DNA from: Urechis unicinctus
Taxonomy: Eukaryota; Annelida; Polychaeta; Xenopneusta; Urechidae
Reading direction: 5' to 3'
Assembly (NCBI GenBank): GCA_034190875.2
Contig: CM067351.1
Coordinates: 5,304,926 to 5,368,925, forward strand
Length of the DNA: 64,000 bases
Below are positions 11,401 to 23,750 of this stretch, piece by piece. The notes below the pieces were generated by a model. The model worked only from the letters and a program-made list of their open reading frames with translations, made no database searches and had not been told where the DNA came from. Numbering within the stretch: the first letter of the stretch is position 1; the number at the start of each line of letters is the position of its first letter. Position numbers and translations under genes: made by a program.

Positions 11401-14400
11401 CATCTTAAGCATCCTAAGTTGAAGACAACTGGCTTTGACCTACGAGACAATTTTCTTTATCCAATTTGTGATGTCTTTGAGGTTAAGATCCGCTCTTAAG
11501 ATTCCACTAATTGACTCTCGGAAGCTGTTATTTATTCATGGCATAACGACTGGGTTTTAAGTGGGTGTCCAATGTCTCCGGTAAATCAGTACTTTGTGCT
11601 AAATATAACCTACTTTTAAAAAGCCGCAGATTAAAAAGTAGGGCTACAGACAGGCCGCTGTTGCCAGAAGTAGGTCAATTGCTTACTTTAGCCACTACGT
11701 CACGGAATACTCCTTGCGATTCTGCAAGCGACGAGTTGGTTCTAGTAACATCATAATTATTTGGCTCTTTCGAACGGTGCAATATATCAAACTCTGTCAT
11801 CTTGAGTCAAAGCTACGCATCTGTAAGCATGAAACATTTAATAGCCTTCTGAGGCACTCGTGCAGCACAAAATGACATTAATTAGAATTCAGGTACCTCA
11901 TCACGCTGTGAGGCAGTGAGAAAGAGGATGTTGATTTTAACGACGTTTGTAGCATAAAGCTGAAAAGTACAAGAATGAAATTACGAAATGTGAAGGTTAT
12001 AATTATGAAACTGATTGAACGCTCAGAAAATATACACATGTGGATAATCAAATGCACCATTTATCAAACACCTTCAACATTATATGCTTGTAATGCATAT
12101 TATCATGGCTTGGACATTCTGCGTTTAACCGCAAATTACGTATTTCTAATATCAACGTCAAATCTTTCCTCAAATCAGCTCCTCGGGAATGTACCTAGTT
12201 CAATTGATCTTTATAACAGTACTGCGATTATTCATGCATGGTACTGTTTATGGATAGATATTTTGCAATAGTAAGACATAAAGAAGCGAAGTCATTATGC
12301 ATGGTGTCAATAAGTGTCAGCATCAGGACGGCCTGATTATGAAGGTAACATCACTTGTCTACGGGATGCCTCTTCTACTTAGCAATAAGTGCACACGCAT
12401 CAGTTCAAATACACACACGCAAACAGACACACGCACACATACACACGCGGTTCGCAGTTCTTTGTCGAATGTACGGTAATAAATCGTTAAAGATACGCTT
12501 TTTGGACCGTGCACCCCTACACATCCTAAAACGCCCCATAACACTGACAATGCCAATCCCCCAAAACTCCCTCTTGCTCCCAGTGTTGCGTAAATTCTGC
12601 ATAGCCGCAAACGTCTTCCCGGGATAGCCACACTACTATTGAACTACCTATCAACAGATGACTGATGCCATTTTTAGTCCATTCACCACAGAAATACCAA
12701 CACGTTCATTGCAACAATAAGTCTTGGCACGTGCTCTGTATTATCTATGATATGTGTATTCCGATTAACAGTTACGCAGCATATATTTTCCAAATGGTTA
12801 TATCTTTGAACATTTTCATTTTCAAAGCATCGCTTGCAACGTTTCCGTTGACTGCGAAAATACACTTAGACTGGTGTTTAAACACTGTGTGCATTTTGTC
12901 GTTTGTTACGTCAATGAATGGGTCATGTTAGGCCTATCAATAGTTCAACCGCTCTATTAAACAATATCTCTAATCACGGCACGCATTATGCATCCGGCCA
13001 AACTACAAGTAGTAAACAGGGCAATAACACGATGACGCACTGGCCATGACGTCATGACTCAAATGGACAGATACAGACGCTGTTATCGTAGTTGTTATCG
13101 CTCAATAAAAATAGCAGCTTATTGAGAACACGTTTCATTTGCAACTATACGGTCAGTAGTTTGTCTATCCCAGTAATCATCTATATCAAGTCAGTTTCGG
13201 GGTTTACTTTTTCCGCTTTCTGTTAATTGCACTGAACACACGTAACGCAAATACACCATATTATCTCATCTTAATTCAGTTAGAAGCGGTGCCTTCGATG
13301 GGCTTAACCCTAAGCCATTAAATCGAAGGTGAGTTCATATTTTTATCGTTCAAATATATTGGTTTATGCTGGTTCTGCTCCCATGACTATATAGAAGATC
13401 AACAAATCTACAAGCTTTGTATGCCCTGATAGTGCACACCTACAAGCACTTAACTTGCTTAATCTGATAACGGCAGCACGCAAACGAAAACAGGTATTGC
13501 CAACCCAAATACTTAATGCCACATGGTTGAGGCAACTGACTTCAATGAAAACTAATAGCTGATCTAGAAGAATAGCAAGTGGTTCCCATAACGTTTGTTA
13601 CATTTCTACCCCAATTTTATTTGCATTTCACTTTTCTAGACATAATATATTTAATGTTGCCAAAATGCGTTAATTGTGATTCTGCAAACACCAGGTTACA
13701 GAACGTTTTCTAAAGACTTCAGCTTTTGCCTTGTTTTTTTCAAAAAGGCTTCAAATGCATCAACGGCGAATTTCAGTGTTTTTTACTGTTTCGTGTGGAG
13801 GTATTTGTTAGGGTAAGCTAATCAAAAGACAGTGTGTTGCTACGAATATTCGATGTGCAAACGTTATTCAATGCAACTACCGAGAACTAGTTAGTCGTTC
13901 ATGGTTGCTGCGTGCTTGAACTCGACTGTAGATTTATGGTTTTACGACCATAAGATTTATTAAACTGAGCATATCACATATTCGAAGGATTGTTGTGAAT
14001 AATAACCAATAATGACGAATCATGTAATGAGTATATTAAAGTTATAGCTAATCTGACGGCATAGAAATCGTGGTCTTTTTCTTTAAAAACATTTTTGAGC
14101 CCTTACAGCAAATGTTATGTCATGCGACTTCGTGTGTAGATGTATGACGCAGTATCAACACTTGTACAAGCCGGTAATACTGCTGATAACTGCACGCTTC
14201 GCCTGTCACCATAATGTTAACAATCCAAACAAATTATGATTGTGTGATACAATGTACCAACAGAAAGATATTTTATGTATTCATTTCACGCAGACAATGT
14301 TATATCTTCAGCATATGGAACGCAGAACTCGACCAATATCTGGGCATAACAACTATTCTATGTGGTGTTCTTCGGACAATTGTATGCATTTCACTCGATA

Positions 14401-15060
14401 CTAACTTACATTGATTTGTTCATTGATAGTTCATCAGAGACTCTCACTGTACCATTTAGGATAGAACTTTGTAATTGTACGCATCGTTGTCAGGCAAATG
14501 AGTGTGTTATTAAAACAAGACTAAACAAGATTAAGCAGCATGCACCCACTGAGACTAGTATCGAAAACAGAACACAATTACGCTCTTAATGAACACATCA
14601 GCTCCATCTACGAGCCATTATACTTAACATACAGAACTATAAGGGTATTTGCATTTGTTCCATGATAATTGCAACGGCAAATAATATCATAAAACGGTTT
14701 TTATGTGTGGTACTTACTCGTCTGATGCAGCAATGTCTCGAATTTGATTACATATCATGAATTATGGAAAAGAAACAAAAACAACGGTTAGATGACCAAA
14801 ATTATTGTATTGCGTAGCAATAGCATAAAGGCAGTTTGGTCAGTAGTTAACACGCCAATGATCAACAACAGTTGAGTTCAGCAAAATGTTTGTATCCATC
14901 GGCTAGTAAAATATGGGGTCACAACTTGACACACAATAGCATTAATCATATATACCCTTTCTCATATGCCTATGTCGTGTAGAATGATGACCACATTTAA
15001 TGAACAAGTGCCTTAAATAGTTGACAGTGAACGTTCGGCTAATCATCTCGGTGCTGTCCA
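8460..15060 (+). repeat. Left arm, inner block of the giant inverted duplication
   Basis: This matches 42,090-50,945 in reverse complement. Anchors include 8,460-8,590 with 50,830-50,940, 9,540-9,600 with 47,840-47,900, 9,960-10,080 with 47,170-47,290, 10,440-10,620 with 46,630-46,800, 12,300-12,350 with 45,715-45,765, 13,480-13,600 with 44,000-44,110, 14,420-14,560 with 43,020-43,170 and 14,990-15,050 with 42,090-42,150. A conserved (CA)n tract at 12,408-12,447 is matched by (GT)n at 45,610-45,655. I see no convincing gene. Confidence 0.9.
13292..13329. other. Two-tier hairpin present only in the left arm
   Basis: The outer arms CCTTCGAT (13,292-13,299) and ATCGAAGG (13,322-13,329) pair perfectly. 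Inside, GGCTTA (13,301-13,306) pairs with TAAGCC (13,311-13,316) around the loop ACCC. It lies just where the left and right arms stop matching (after ATTCAG, about 13,280), so it may mark an insertion point. It lacks the four-arm geometry of a tRNA. Confidence 0.6.
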
Positions 15061-15065
15061 CGGTT

Positions 15066-15228
<163 letters not shown>

Positions 15229-15604
15229 AATTAAAGAAACTCACCGTGTGCCATTCGCTCAGTAGTCGCAATAAGCAATGCTGCGATTAGCATGCAATGC
15301 TGACGCCTTATTATATCAATATGTCCGCGCCGCAATAAAACAAACACAACCATAGCAATTGCAATAATGTGTAATGGCAGATTTCATGTTTGAGCTGGGT
15401 CTGGCATGATAATTGTTGAAGTACACAATTTTTTAACTACGATATCACGGAAAACATGTTGCTTGTATTGTAGCATTGATCTTACGATCCTAATTGATGG
15501 TCCAGTCTGTATCGGGTAGTAATTAACCACATTATGGGTTCTACCCCAAGTTGCGACAACGTTACTGTTACTGAATCCGCGGTGTCGAACTCGACCTCTG
15601 TATA

Positions 15605-17707
15605 AATGGAGTTTTATCTACATACTGTATCTTGCATGGATTCATGCGTGCCGGACGTTGTTATCTCTGAACTGTATGTAAAAGACATCAAATTATTGAC
15701 TGATAAGGTAATTTTGCTAAATCAGCAGTAATGAGAATTGGTGCATTCGCTAATTCAATATATGTGAAACGGTGGCTGAATGATCGAACCGACTATGTGT
15801 TTATCGCTGGAAGGGTTATATTATCTAATCATAACATGCTCATAACCAGACCTAACCAATACAGTGACTATATGCACTAGTCGGGTAACCGCTTAATTGG
15901 ATGCACCCGTCCACGTAACGATTTATAATGACGCTGTCCATATATAAAAAACCATATGCACATTACGTAACGTGTAGCGACAATTGATAGGAAGACCTTT
16001 GTGCGTCCGAACCATGTTGAGATTGTATCAGATAACAACGTGTTACCTAGCAATTACTCATACCTATGGTTCGGTTATGTTGTTGGCAACTCACCGATTT
16101 CCATTTAATCTAATAGAACGCCCCAGGCATGCATAACAATCGTAATATTGACTGTAATATTGACGTAGAGAATCAATCGTCTACTGCCATAAAGGCATCA
16201 TTCCATCGTCAAGGTTTCATTCACAAATGGACACTTGACAAAGAGGGCTGTCCACGGAGATAAAAGTTTAAGCTCTCACCCCATGATGGAAGGGTAGATG
16301 ATAGATTATCTTTTTATCAAAATCGCAAGATTATGCATTTCACCCGATACATCCGTGAACATCATTTTGCTGAGGCTGACAGAAATGAAAGTCTTTCATA
16401 CATAGTTTTGCTGGTTGGCCTTTTAAATGCAGCTCTGTAGATCAACACACTTAAGTAGATATATTACTCTATATGTTTTTCATTATTATTGGCACTTGTG
16501 CCATAAATATACCGATGTATATATATTTTTGTGTGAACACGAATATATGACAACTCTAAGTCGTGTATCTAGACAAATCAAACAAGAATGCTATTAGTTT
16601 TTCATTCTCCCTTTTGCTTTATATTGTCCTTGCAGCCGAAGATGCATGTAGACGTCACCTTATCTGAATTAAAGCTTAAAACACTATGCATGTTTGAATG
16701 CTGTTTTGGACATATTTACGTCAACTGAACACTATATCATGAGCTTGTTTATTGTATGTTATCGACTTTATATCCTTACTTTGTGAAAACGTATAATATT
16801 CTATGTAAAGATAAAACCTTTTAGTGGATGAGTTGCATGATTTATATGAACCTGCGCCAAAACTTCAATGACACACTTGTTGTCTTTTGTTCTTTGCAAT
16901 ATGCCCAAAGTACGAATATGAGAGATCATAATGCTACCCCTCAACATAAAGGCCTTGCAATATTTAAAGCATGTGGTATTCACGCAGTGTTGCTTGATTT
17001 ATGTGACACCAAACAACACATTGGTTGATGAGGTACATTTCTAATGCTTCTGAGGTCTAATGGCTGACTTCAGTAGCCGTTGCATGTTTTTTGCTCATCA
17101 ATAACACAAAGAACGGTCCTTTTGTACCCGAATCACTTAATACACAACACATAAAGCCATTCAGTTTCGCTGATATAGTATTTAGGCTAGTCGGATGCCA
17201 CTGATGAACGATTATAACACACCACACGTTGACATTGATAATGTAATTTAATCACCGATATATCAATTATCTCAGAAAACAAAAGTTGTTGGAGTTGTGT
17301 TATAACTCATTTGATGAATAGACAACAATCATATTGAAACTATAACACTGGTCCCATTGAATAGCGAAAATGCTCCGCAAAACTATATTTGGCACATTTT
17401 GTCCATGTACCGAGAAAGTAGACCGAGGTAAACAGCATTATTGCTCATGATTGCTCATGCGGTTGTTACATGAAGACATTCGTGATAGGGATTCGGAACG
17501 ACTAACCTATGCTAATATAATCGTACACTCCACCATAAACGCAACTATGGCGACCATCAATCATTATTTAGATTAAAAGGGAGAGTGATGCATCGATACA
17601 ATATGTGCATTGCAATTGGGTTGTTACCTCACAAACTTGCCATAAATTTATCATCATCTTTCCATCAAACGTCAAACGTCCAAAACAATATTACTGGTGG
17701 TACACAC
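15605..17707 (+). repeat. Direct repeat unit, first copy
   Basis: This matches 32,520-39,390 in the same orientation. Anchors are TTTTATCTACATA with GCCGGACGTTGT against GCCGGGACGTTGT (15,650 and 32,560), AAACAACACATTGGTTGATG against AAACAGCGCATTGGTTGATT (17,011 and 38,660), and AAAGAACGGTCC at 17,110 and 38,757. I see no gene in it. Confidence 0.85.
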
Positions 17708-18028
<321 letters not shown>

Positions 18029-18146
18029 ACGAATGCGACCTTTTTGATGCAATCGACCTACTATTTTGGCACACAGTCACATCTTGGCACACGATCTGAG
18101 TGCCAAAATAGTCAAGAGCTTTTTGAGTGCTTTGTTCTGCAAATTT

Positions 18147-18470
18147 TCATTTAAAATTTGTGTTACCTGGTAAATTATCTCCATTCACATTTATCCATTG
18201 CAAGACTTTAACCCCTGCATCGCGCAAGTGGTAGTTCGCGACGTTTGAAAATTTTTTGTCTCGACGTTTCCCAATGATATATATTCGCCCAAAAAACCGA
18301 AACGCTTCGGCTGGTCGGATAATTCGTAAGGCACCTCGTGCTTTGAGATAAAGTTGCGTTGCAGGTCGAGTGACATTTTGTGATTGATCTAAATCTTGAC
18401 AACGCTGGTTTGACAGATTGTATATATTGTGTAGTATACTCAATCTGACATTTAAATGGAATCTGTTCAA
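18147..18470 (-). CDS. Hypothetical ORF near the left end of the core
   Basis: Unrecognised. This is a 107-codon minus-strand frame rich in Arg, Asn and aromatic residues (for example [20 protein letters not shown]). Base composition is more balanced than in the neighbouring AT tracts. The first in-frame ATG may be close to the upstream end. No membrane segment or motif is evident, and there is no second copy in the window. It may be a fragment of a gene carried by the core. Confidence 0.2.
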   Translation of the reverse strand: MNRFHLNVRLSILHNIYNLSNQRCQDLDQSQNVTRPATQLYLKARGALRIIRPAEAFRFFGRIYIIGKRRDKKFSNVANYHLRDAGVKVLQWINVNGDNLPGNTNFK

Positions 18471-18973
18471 TATTTGGGGTACTTTAGCTATGTGCAGTCA
18501 AGTTATGTTGGTTAATCGCGTTTGTCATAACGTATGTATGTATGTAAACAATATTTTGATCCGCGACACAGCAAAATCAAGTCGGCTTGCGAGGCGTGGC
18601 TTTCGTGGGAACCTGGCAAGTCGCAGCAAGGACCATTCTAATTGATTGTCAAATGTATGTAGGATATAGAGCGCGTTTACTCTCTGCTTCATTGTAAATT
18701 CTATGAACATCACTGATGTTATTGCTTACACTTACAACCATAATGATAGTGGCAGCCGATTTGATATTATTTAACGTGCATGGTTACAATAGTCTACTTG
18801 CAAGCATCGTTAGAAAACACCCCAAACCCCTTGAATTGGGCGATTCCAACCAGTTGTGGAGCAAAGAAACTTCGTCTCTGACAGCGTCCGCGCTATTAAT
18901 AACTTTCGATCTTTCACATCCGCGCTGTTTAAGGTGGCATCGGATTATCATAGCACCAGCGCCTTGATGTATT

Positions 18974-19218
18974 CTTTTCCACATTTGTTTTGGAAAAGTT
19001 CCGTAGCATATTAGGATTTTGTACGTGCAAGTCTGACAAACTTGTTAATGTTAGAAACCCCAACAGGATAGGCATTGTCATGTTGCTGTTTGTCAGTATC
19101 ATAATTATCTGTCCGCGTAGGGCTAAATCACATCTTTCTTTGAAGCAGAAAAAGTTTGGAAAGATAAAGGTTCTATTGATCATATAGTTTCCTATCGTCT
19201 ACATTGTAAGAATATCTC
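18974..19218 (+). repeat. Direct repeat, copy 1
   Basis: This 245-bp sequence recurs at 19,399-19,644 with few differences (for example TAGCATATTAGG against TAGCATATAAGG). The low divergence compared with the arms points to a recent duplication. Open frames here are not preserved between copies. Confidence 0.9.
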
Positions 19219-19398
19219 CTCAAATAACACCCGCTTTGTTGTATTCTGAGTATCATGACCGAGTTCTTCCGTATTTGTTACAAAATACGGGATGGAGAGA
19301 GCAGGTGAGTTTCCCAAACAATGCAGGTCAAATAGTGCATTGGGATGTTCCAACAAGCAGGGTTGATAGATTCAACGGTATGACATAAATTATTTTAT

Positions 19399-19644
19399 CT
19401 TTTTCACATTTGTTTTGGAAAAGTTCCTTAGCATATAAGGATTTTGTACGTGCAAGTCTGACAAACTTGTTAATGTTAGAAACCCCAACAGGATAGGTAT
19501 TATGTCATGTCGCGGTTTGTCAGTATCATAATTATCTGTCCGCGTAGGGCTGAATCACATCTTTCTTTGAAGCAGAGAAAGTTTGGAAAGATAAAGGTTC
19601 TATTGATCAGATAGTTTCCTATCGTCTACATAGTAAGAATATCT
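19399..19644 (+). repeat. Direct repeat, copy 2
   Basis: Second copy of 18,974-19,218. The 180 bases between the copies (19,219-19,398) are unique and hold no gene that I can recognise. Confidence 0.9.
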
Positions 19645-19873
19645 GCATTGGGAGATTTCTCTAGGACAATAAGCTGAATACATGGTGTCTTTAGATTAAC
19701 CGTAACATTTTATTCTTGGTCCCACAGAAGAGATTATCATACGGATGTTGTTGTTGTTGTAATTGATTCCAAATTTAACGCTGTTCGGGTTCTTTTGGCC
19801 ATGTACAACATACGGATGTGTTGAGGTGAGTCTTTTTTATGTTGTGGTTACGTACGTCACCGCTGTGGTCCAA

Positions 19874-20022
19874 GGGCCTTAACGTGACGGCGTTGCATTA
19901 AAGCGTATGACACCTCTGAGGTGTTTGGCCCTTAACGTGTAAGCGTGAGTAAATCACGTCTCCCCGGACCGCCCGGGCCTTTTAGGCGGCAACGCAGCAA
20001 CAAGTGTTCGGCAGCTTGTTGC
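19874..20022. promoter_or_regulatory. Structured leader or terminal-repeat candidate
   Basis: Two near-identical 13-mers, GGGCCTTAACGTG (19,874) and GGCCCTTAACGTG (19,927), flank a perfect palindrome ACACCTC-T-GAGGTGT (19,910-19,924). Downstream is an 8-bp hairpin GCAACAAG / CTTGTTGC with the loop TGTTCGGCAG (19,997-20,022). The sequence turns GC-rich here and leads into the Gag-like region. It could be the 5' terminal or leader region of the retroelement; I cannot define its edges. Confidence 0.3.
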
Positions 20023-20344
20023 AAGCCGTCAATAACGAGTGATCATACTTACGTCTGGTTTTTAACACCGTTTTTCGGCTCAGACCGTGTCATATGACGC
20101 TTTGTGCAGAAAAATATTGTAAGCCTTCTGACACCTGGTATTTTCTTAGCCTTGCTTCCTTACGCCTTACTTTAGTCAAGCTTGTTTTTGTATCGCTAAT
20201 TAAGTTAACTATTACGTTAGTGCCGTGGTTGTTTGTAGGGTTACGGTTGCTTGTCGTTTGCTAGCCTTGCTGTGTTAATTGCGTGGTAGTGGTTTCGTGA
20301 AGGTAGGCTCTCTATTGACGTAACCGTTTTGATTGTGTTGCTCA

Positions 20345-21655
20345 GTTGTCGTGCACTTAATGATGGCCTCCCGTAATGCGTCCTTCCTGCTCGCGGCCCC
20401 TAGCGCCCCCATCTCAATCAACTTTGCCCCGGCTTATATCCTTTGTTTGATACCGGGGACGGGGACTAAACTGGCCGCGGCCATTGTTATAATTAGGGAG
20501 GAGCAGTGTAATTTTACGTAGCGATCAGCAAGGCGTGGGAATAGGGTTTTGGCGGCGGGATTCAAGCACTCGGAGCTGTAGGCGGTTCGCGGGATGCGGG
20601 ATTGCAAGCGCCAGGTTGGACGGGTATGCAGGAAGCGGGGTTCACCCCGAGTGTCAGCGGAATTCAGGTCGGGGAGGAGTGGCAAGGTTTATCGCGTTTG
20701 CCATCTATGCCTGCCCCCATTCCTTGGCGGGTCACGGGCCTGGAGTTGAACTTAGAGTCTTCTGGCCTGATGGGTGTCGACGCAGTCTCGCCTCACTCCC
20801 AGTCGGGGGATCTCTGGGCTCTTGGCCGTGCTTTGCTTCATGGGGTCGGAGATTTCCGGGGCTAGTATCGCCATGACGTGCCTGCCGATGGGGGCGAAGG
20901 GCGTTATGCTGCAGCCCTGCCCCGCACTCCTCCCGGTTTTGAGGGTCAGAAAGGACTCCATCCACCTCACGCTGCGGTTCTTGGGACCCCTTACCTCCAT
21001 CCTGTTGCCAGCCCTAGGGGAATGTGGGGTAATATCGTCCCCCCCGTAGGCAGCTCCCCACCCCGCCGGTGAATCGACCTTGAGATGCCTGTTCCATGAG
21101 GACTATGCGGTCCCCAAGGAGACGGTTGCCGCTCACACCTCCGTCAGTGCCATTTGTCGGGAGTGTGCGAGGTAACCCGGATCTCCGATATACTGAGCAT
21201 CCCGAGATGCGGTGCACCACACCCTCTTGCGGCACCCTCAAACCCTCCGCGAAGCAATAAACCTGGTAAAGGTTTCCAATAACAGTACCAGGCATGCTTC
21301 GGTAAGCAGTCCTGGAGGCGGGGAAGGGAAGAGGAAGGGGTACCCCCTAGGGTTTCAGTGGTCACTGGCTCTAGTGAATCCAGCGAAATAGAGGACCTCG
21401 GCGCATGATGAACCAATTGCAGCGCGAGTTTCTGACCCTGACTAGGGCCTTTCAAAAGTTGAAAGACCCAGGGGCACCCAAGGTTATCTTAAGCCCCCCC
21501 CCCCCCCCTACAAGTCACCCAAAAGGGAAGTTAGGCCCTGTTTTCGTTGTGGGAAACAGGGGCACTTCAAAAGGGAATGCCCAATTTGCCCGGGGGGAGG
21601 TAGTCCCAGAACTCCCCAGGGAACCAAGTCGGGAAACGCCCATGGACATTACTTA
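20345..21655 (+). pseudogene. Decayed retroelement Gag-like region with CCHC zinc knuckle
   Basis: This is a GC-rich stretch, unlike its neighbours. From about 20,550 to 21,072 one frame stays open except for a TAG at 20,863-20,865 and reads as a Gly/Pro-rich segment typical of Gag. At 21,539-21,580 a perfect retroviral-type knuckle, CFRCGKQGHFKREC (C-X2-C-X4-H-X4-C), is encoded; in Gag proteins this binds the RNA genome. A helical segment just upstream (NQLQREFLTLTRAFQKL, about 21,409) lies in a different frame. The two are separated by a run of 15 C at 21,494-21,508, the likely site of a frameshift. The region is then cut by an inserted element at about 21,655. Confidence 0.7.
21494..21508 (+). 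repeat. Run of 15 C
   Basis: A homopolymer within the Gag relic that separates two protein-like frames. Either a real slippage mutation or a base-calling length error would shift the frame here. Confidence 0.95.
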
Positions 21656-21799
21656 TCTATGTTTCAGCATTACTATTAGTATAATTAACGCTGGTATATT
21701 TAGTATTCCTTAGTATCTCTTAGTAACTTAAACATATGTACACTAATATGCAAAGGAAAATTAGAGACAGTTAAGAGTTTTGAGAATATTTGAGAGTGA

Positions 21800-22540
21800 A
21801 ATGTTTATCAATGAGGATCATTGTTTACAGAAATGTTGGCGGAACAGCATCCAGCACAAGTTGTGCAATTCCAGAAAACAAATCGGAATGGATTTGGAAG
21901 AGGTGCAGGCCCACAAGCGACCTAAAAAGAAGCCATCCCTAGATTCCTGCATTGAGGCTTCAAAAAGGATTTGGGGCCTTCCCCAGCAGCCTGAAAGTGA
22001 AGACGATTCTACCATCGTGGCCCACAGGAAGTGGCTCCGGAAAGAGTTTGCAAAGGAGAGAGGGGCTGTTGACAAAAACTAGGTAGCTGAGAAGATGCTC
22101 CTTACTATGTCTTTGTGACGTCGTCAGATTGTGCGAGACAGAATGCCAGTGCCTCAATGCACTGAGCAACACCCATGGTTGCAGGGAAGAGCAGGGGTGA
22201 GATATTATACATGGGCCAGATTATGATACAAGCATATGTGATTTTGAATAGTATCATAGTGATTGAAGTCTATATTTTATTGATTTCCCATTGTAGAATT
22301 GCACTGAATCATTAATTAATTGATGACTGTTAAGGCTTTGTCGGTTGCAGATGTATGCAGAATTCACCAGACTGGGGCCTAAGGCAGAGAGTGGCGACAA
22401 TGGCAAGCTCCTTCTGTCTGGCCTCCAATGCTATGGGAGAGTCATTATGGAACTTAATAGGCGGAACAAAAATCTGCCCTTCAGACTGAAGGAGACGATG
22501 TCGAGAATGAACCTGTTGAGGGACCAAGTAGAGAGAGCAG
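21800..22540 (+). pseudogene. SAMD3-like transposon-associated gene, N-terminal exons (broken)
   Basis: Two exon-like stretches are visible. The first (to about 22,196, before GTGAGA) encodes a basic segment with KRPKKKP and HRKWLRKEFAKER and contains an in-frame TAG at 22,080. The second (22,351-22,540) is cleanly framed by TTGCAG and GTAAAG and encodes a helical segment beginning MYAEFTRLGPKAE. The arrangement (basic linker, then a PWLQ / EF.R block, and later an aliphatic domain ending in a KV-L pattern) reminds me of the multi-copy SAMD3-like proteins of fish and invertebrates. That is recall, not a search. No SAM domain itself is present. Function is unknown. Confidence 0.35.
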
Positions 22541-22919
22541 GTAAAGAATCCCAGTTTAGTTTACCATATTCAATATCTACCAACCAAATAACTGCCGCAT
22601 ATTGTGCTTCAGGTTCCTGGTAGCTACAATAGTGTCGCTTTCTTACTTTTTATTTATTTATTTTTACATTGGTTTGATCATATACAAAACTTGATGTTGC
22701 TGTACAACATGGCTTCCAATATCCCCCAGCGGCCCATGCAGCTATTGTTATCACCGGTCTGCCTTTACTTTTCACAGAACAATCCTTTATTTTTGAAGGC
22801 ACACTCGAGGTAATTGTCAGTTAATATTTCATCATGTATTATTATCAAACTAAATAATGACTAGGTAAACAAGGATGCTGATTATAACAATGTCTCTTTT
22901 TAATAATAACATTCTGTCA

Positions 22920-23260
22920 TTCAGGCAGGATTTGTGGACCTTGTACTATTTCTAATGAGTGCTATGGCTCAACAATAAGTCTACTATGTGTTTAAGAATG
23001 TGGCAACGCAGCACGACACCAGCATAAACAGCCTGCCTCCTATGCTGCTGTATGAGGGAGAATTGATGGATGCTGAAATCATGTGTACATAGAGGGAACG
23101 TCTGTTGGAGAAGCGGTGGATGTAAAAGAAGCCATGGCCATGCTGATGGCTGCGATTTATGTCTTTAACTTTTCGCTATGTCCAGAAAGTTATGCTTGCC
23201 ATTGATGATGAGGTTAAAGACCCTATTGATGCCAAACTCCTTTCCTATCACGGCTAGCAT
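22920..23260 (+). pseudogene. SAMD3-like gene, C-terminal exon (broken)
   Basis: After an acceptor-like TTCAG (about 22,924), protein-like pieces appear in more than one frame: LLYEGELMDAE (about 23,045), a segment around VGEAVDVKEAMAM (about 23,105) and VQKVMLAIDDEVKDP (about 23,180). At least one stop and one frameshift separate them. The same exon, shorter and also frameshifted, is present in the sister copy at 27,285-27,530, which shows the gene was part of the element before it spread. The pattern of a leucine/alanine-rich helix followed by QKV and an acidic turn fits the C-terminus of the SAMD3-like family as I remember it. Confidence 0.35.
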
Positions 23261-23424
23261 TAACAAGGCTATGCATTCATGTGATTGAATGAAATAAAAT
23301 GTTCTTGTTTTGCATACAATTTTGTCTGACTTGTTTATACAAGATGCAAACTTATAAGCAGTCGGACTTATTTGGTAAAATAAATTTGTATTTGTTCAGG
23401 GTGTATGAGGTATTTTAAGCTCGA

Positions 23425-23750
23425 CCTTCAAATATAGTCAAACTGACCTTCAAACATAGTCAAACTGACCTTCAATCATAGTCAAACTGACCAAATCTTC
23501 TAGTCGGTCTGACTAAGTACAATAGTCATTACTACTTACCCTGTAGTCAATGTTACTAATAAGATAGTCATAGTGACCAATGGGTTAGTCGTTTTGACTA
23601 CTCTCTACTTGACTAGGTAGATTAGTCATTTTGACTAATCAATATTTGACTAACTGCTTTAGTCAAATTGACTAACACATTAGTCGTTTGGTGGACAGTC
23701 AATATGACTAGTTAAGTTAGTCAAGTTGACTAGATTGCATTAAGAGTGCA
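23425..23750 (+). repeat. Right terminal array of TAGTCA-N3-TGACTA palindromes (long copy)
   Basis: At least eight imperfect 15-bp palindromes of the form TAGTCA-N3-TGACTA are spaced about 20-25 bp apart. The same array in the same order is found at 27,620-27,920, and a reversed one at 26,845-27,020. Confidence 0.9.

Larger units (their letters stand above)
21655..23750 (+). mobile_element. Element B, long copy, inserted in the retroelement
   Basis: The right end is clear: an array of TAGTCA-N3-TGACTA palindromes (23,425-23,735) ending TTAAGAGTGCA at 23,750, shared with the short copy at 26,845-27,920. Retroelement-like GC-rich sequence resumes at once at 23,751. The left end is not clear: the matching palindrome array is absent, and the border is placed where the Gag-like sequence turns AT-rich. 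The body carries a multi-exon gene. The array and body match the short copy closely, so the two are sister copies. Confidence 0.65.

Noticed and set aside
12297-12479. ATG-started frame matched by 45,523-45,759
   Set aside because: Changes are spread over all codon positions, and the downstream frame is not kept.
13292-13329. Hairpin as a tRNA gene
   Set aside because: There are only two stacked stems, with no T-arm box or anticodon geometry.
20535-20876. Alternative Arg/Trp-rich frame in the Gag region
   Set aside because: It is a shadow of the Gly/Pro-rich frame that stays open over a longer span.
23425-23750. TAGTCA palindromes as host AP-1-like regulatory sites
   Set aside because: The array is shared only by the two copies of element B and forms its ends, so a transposon role is simpler.
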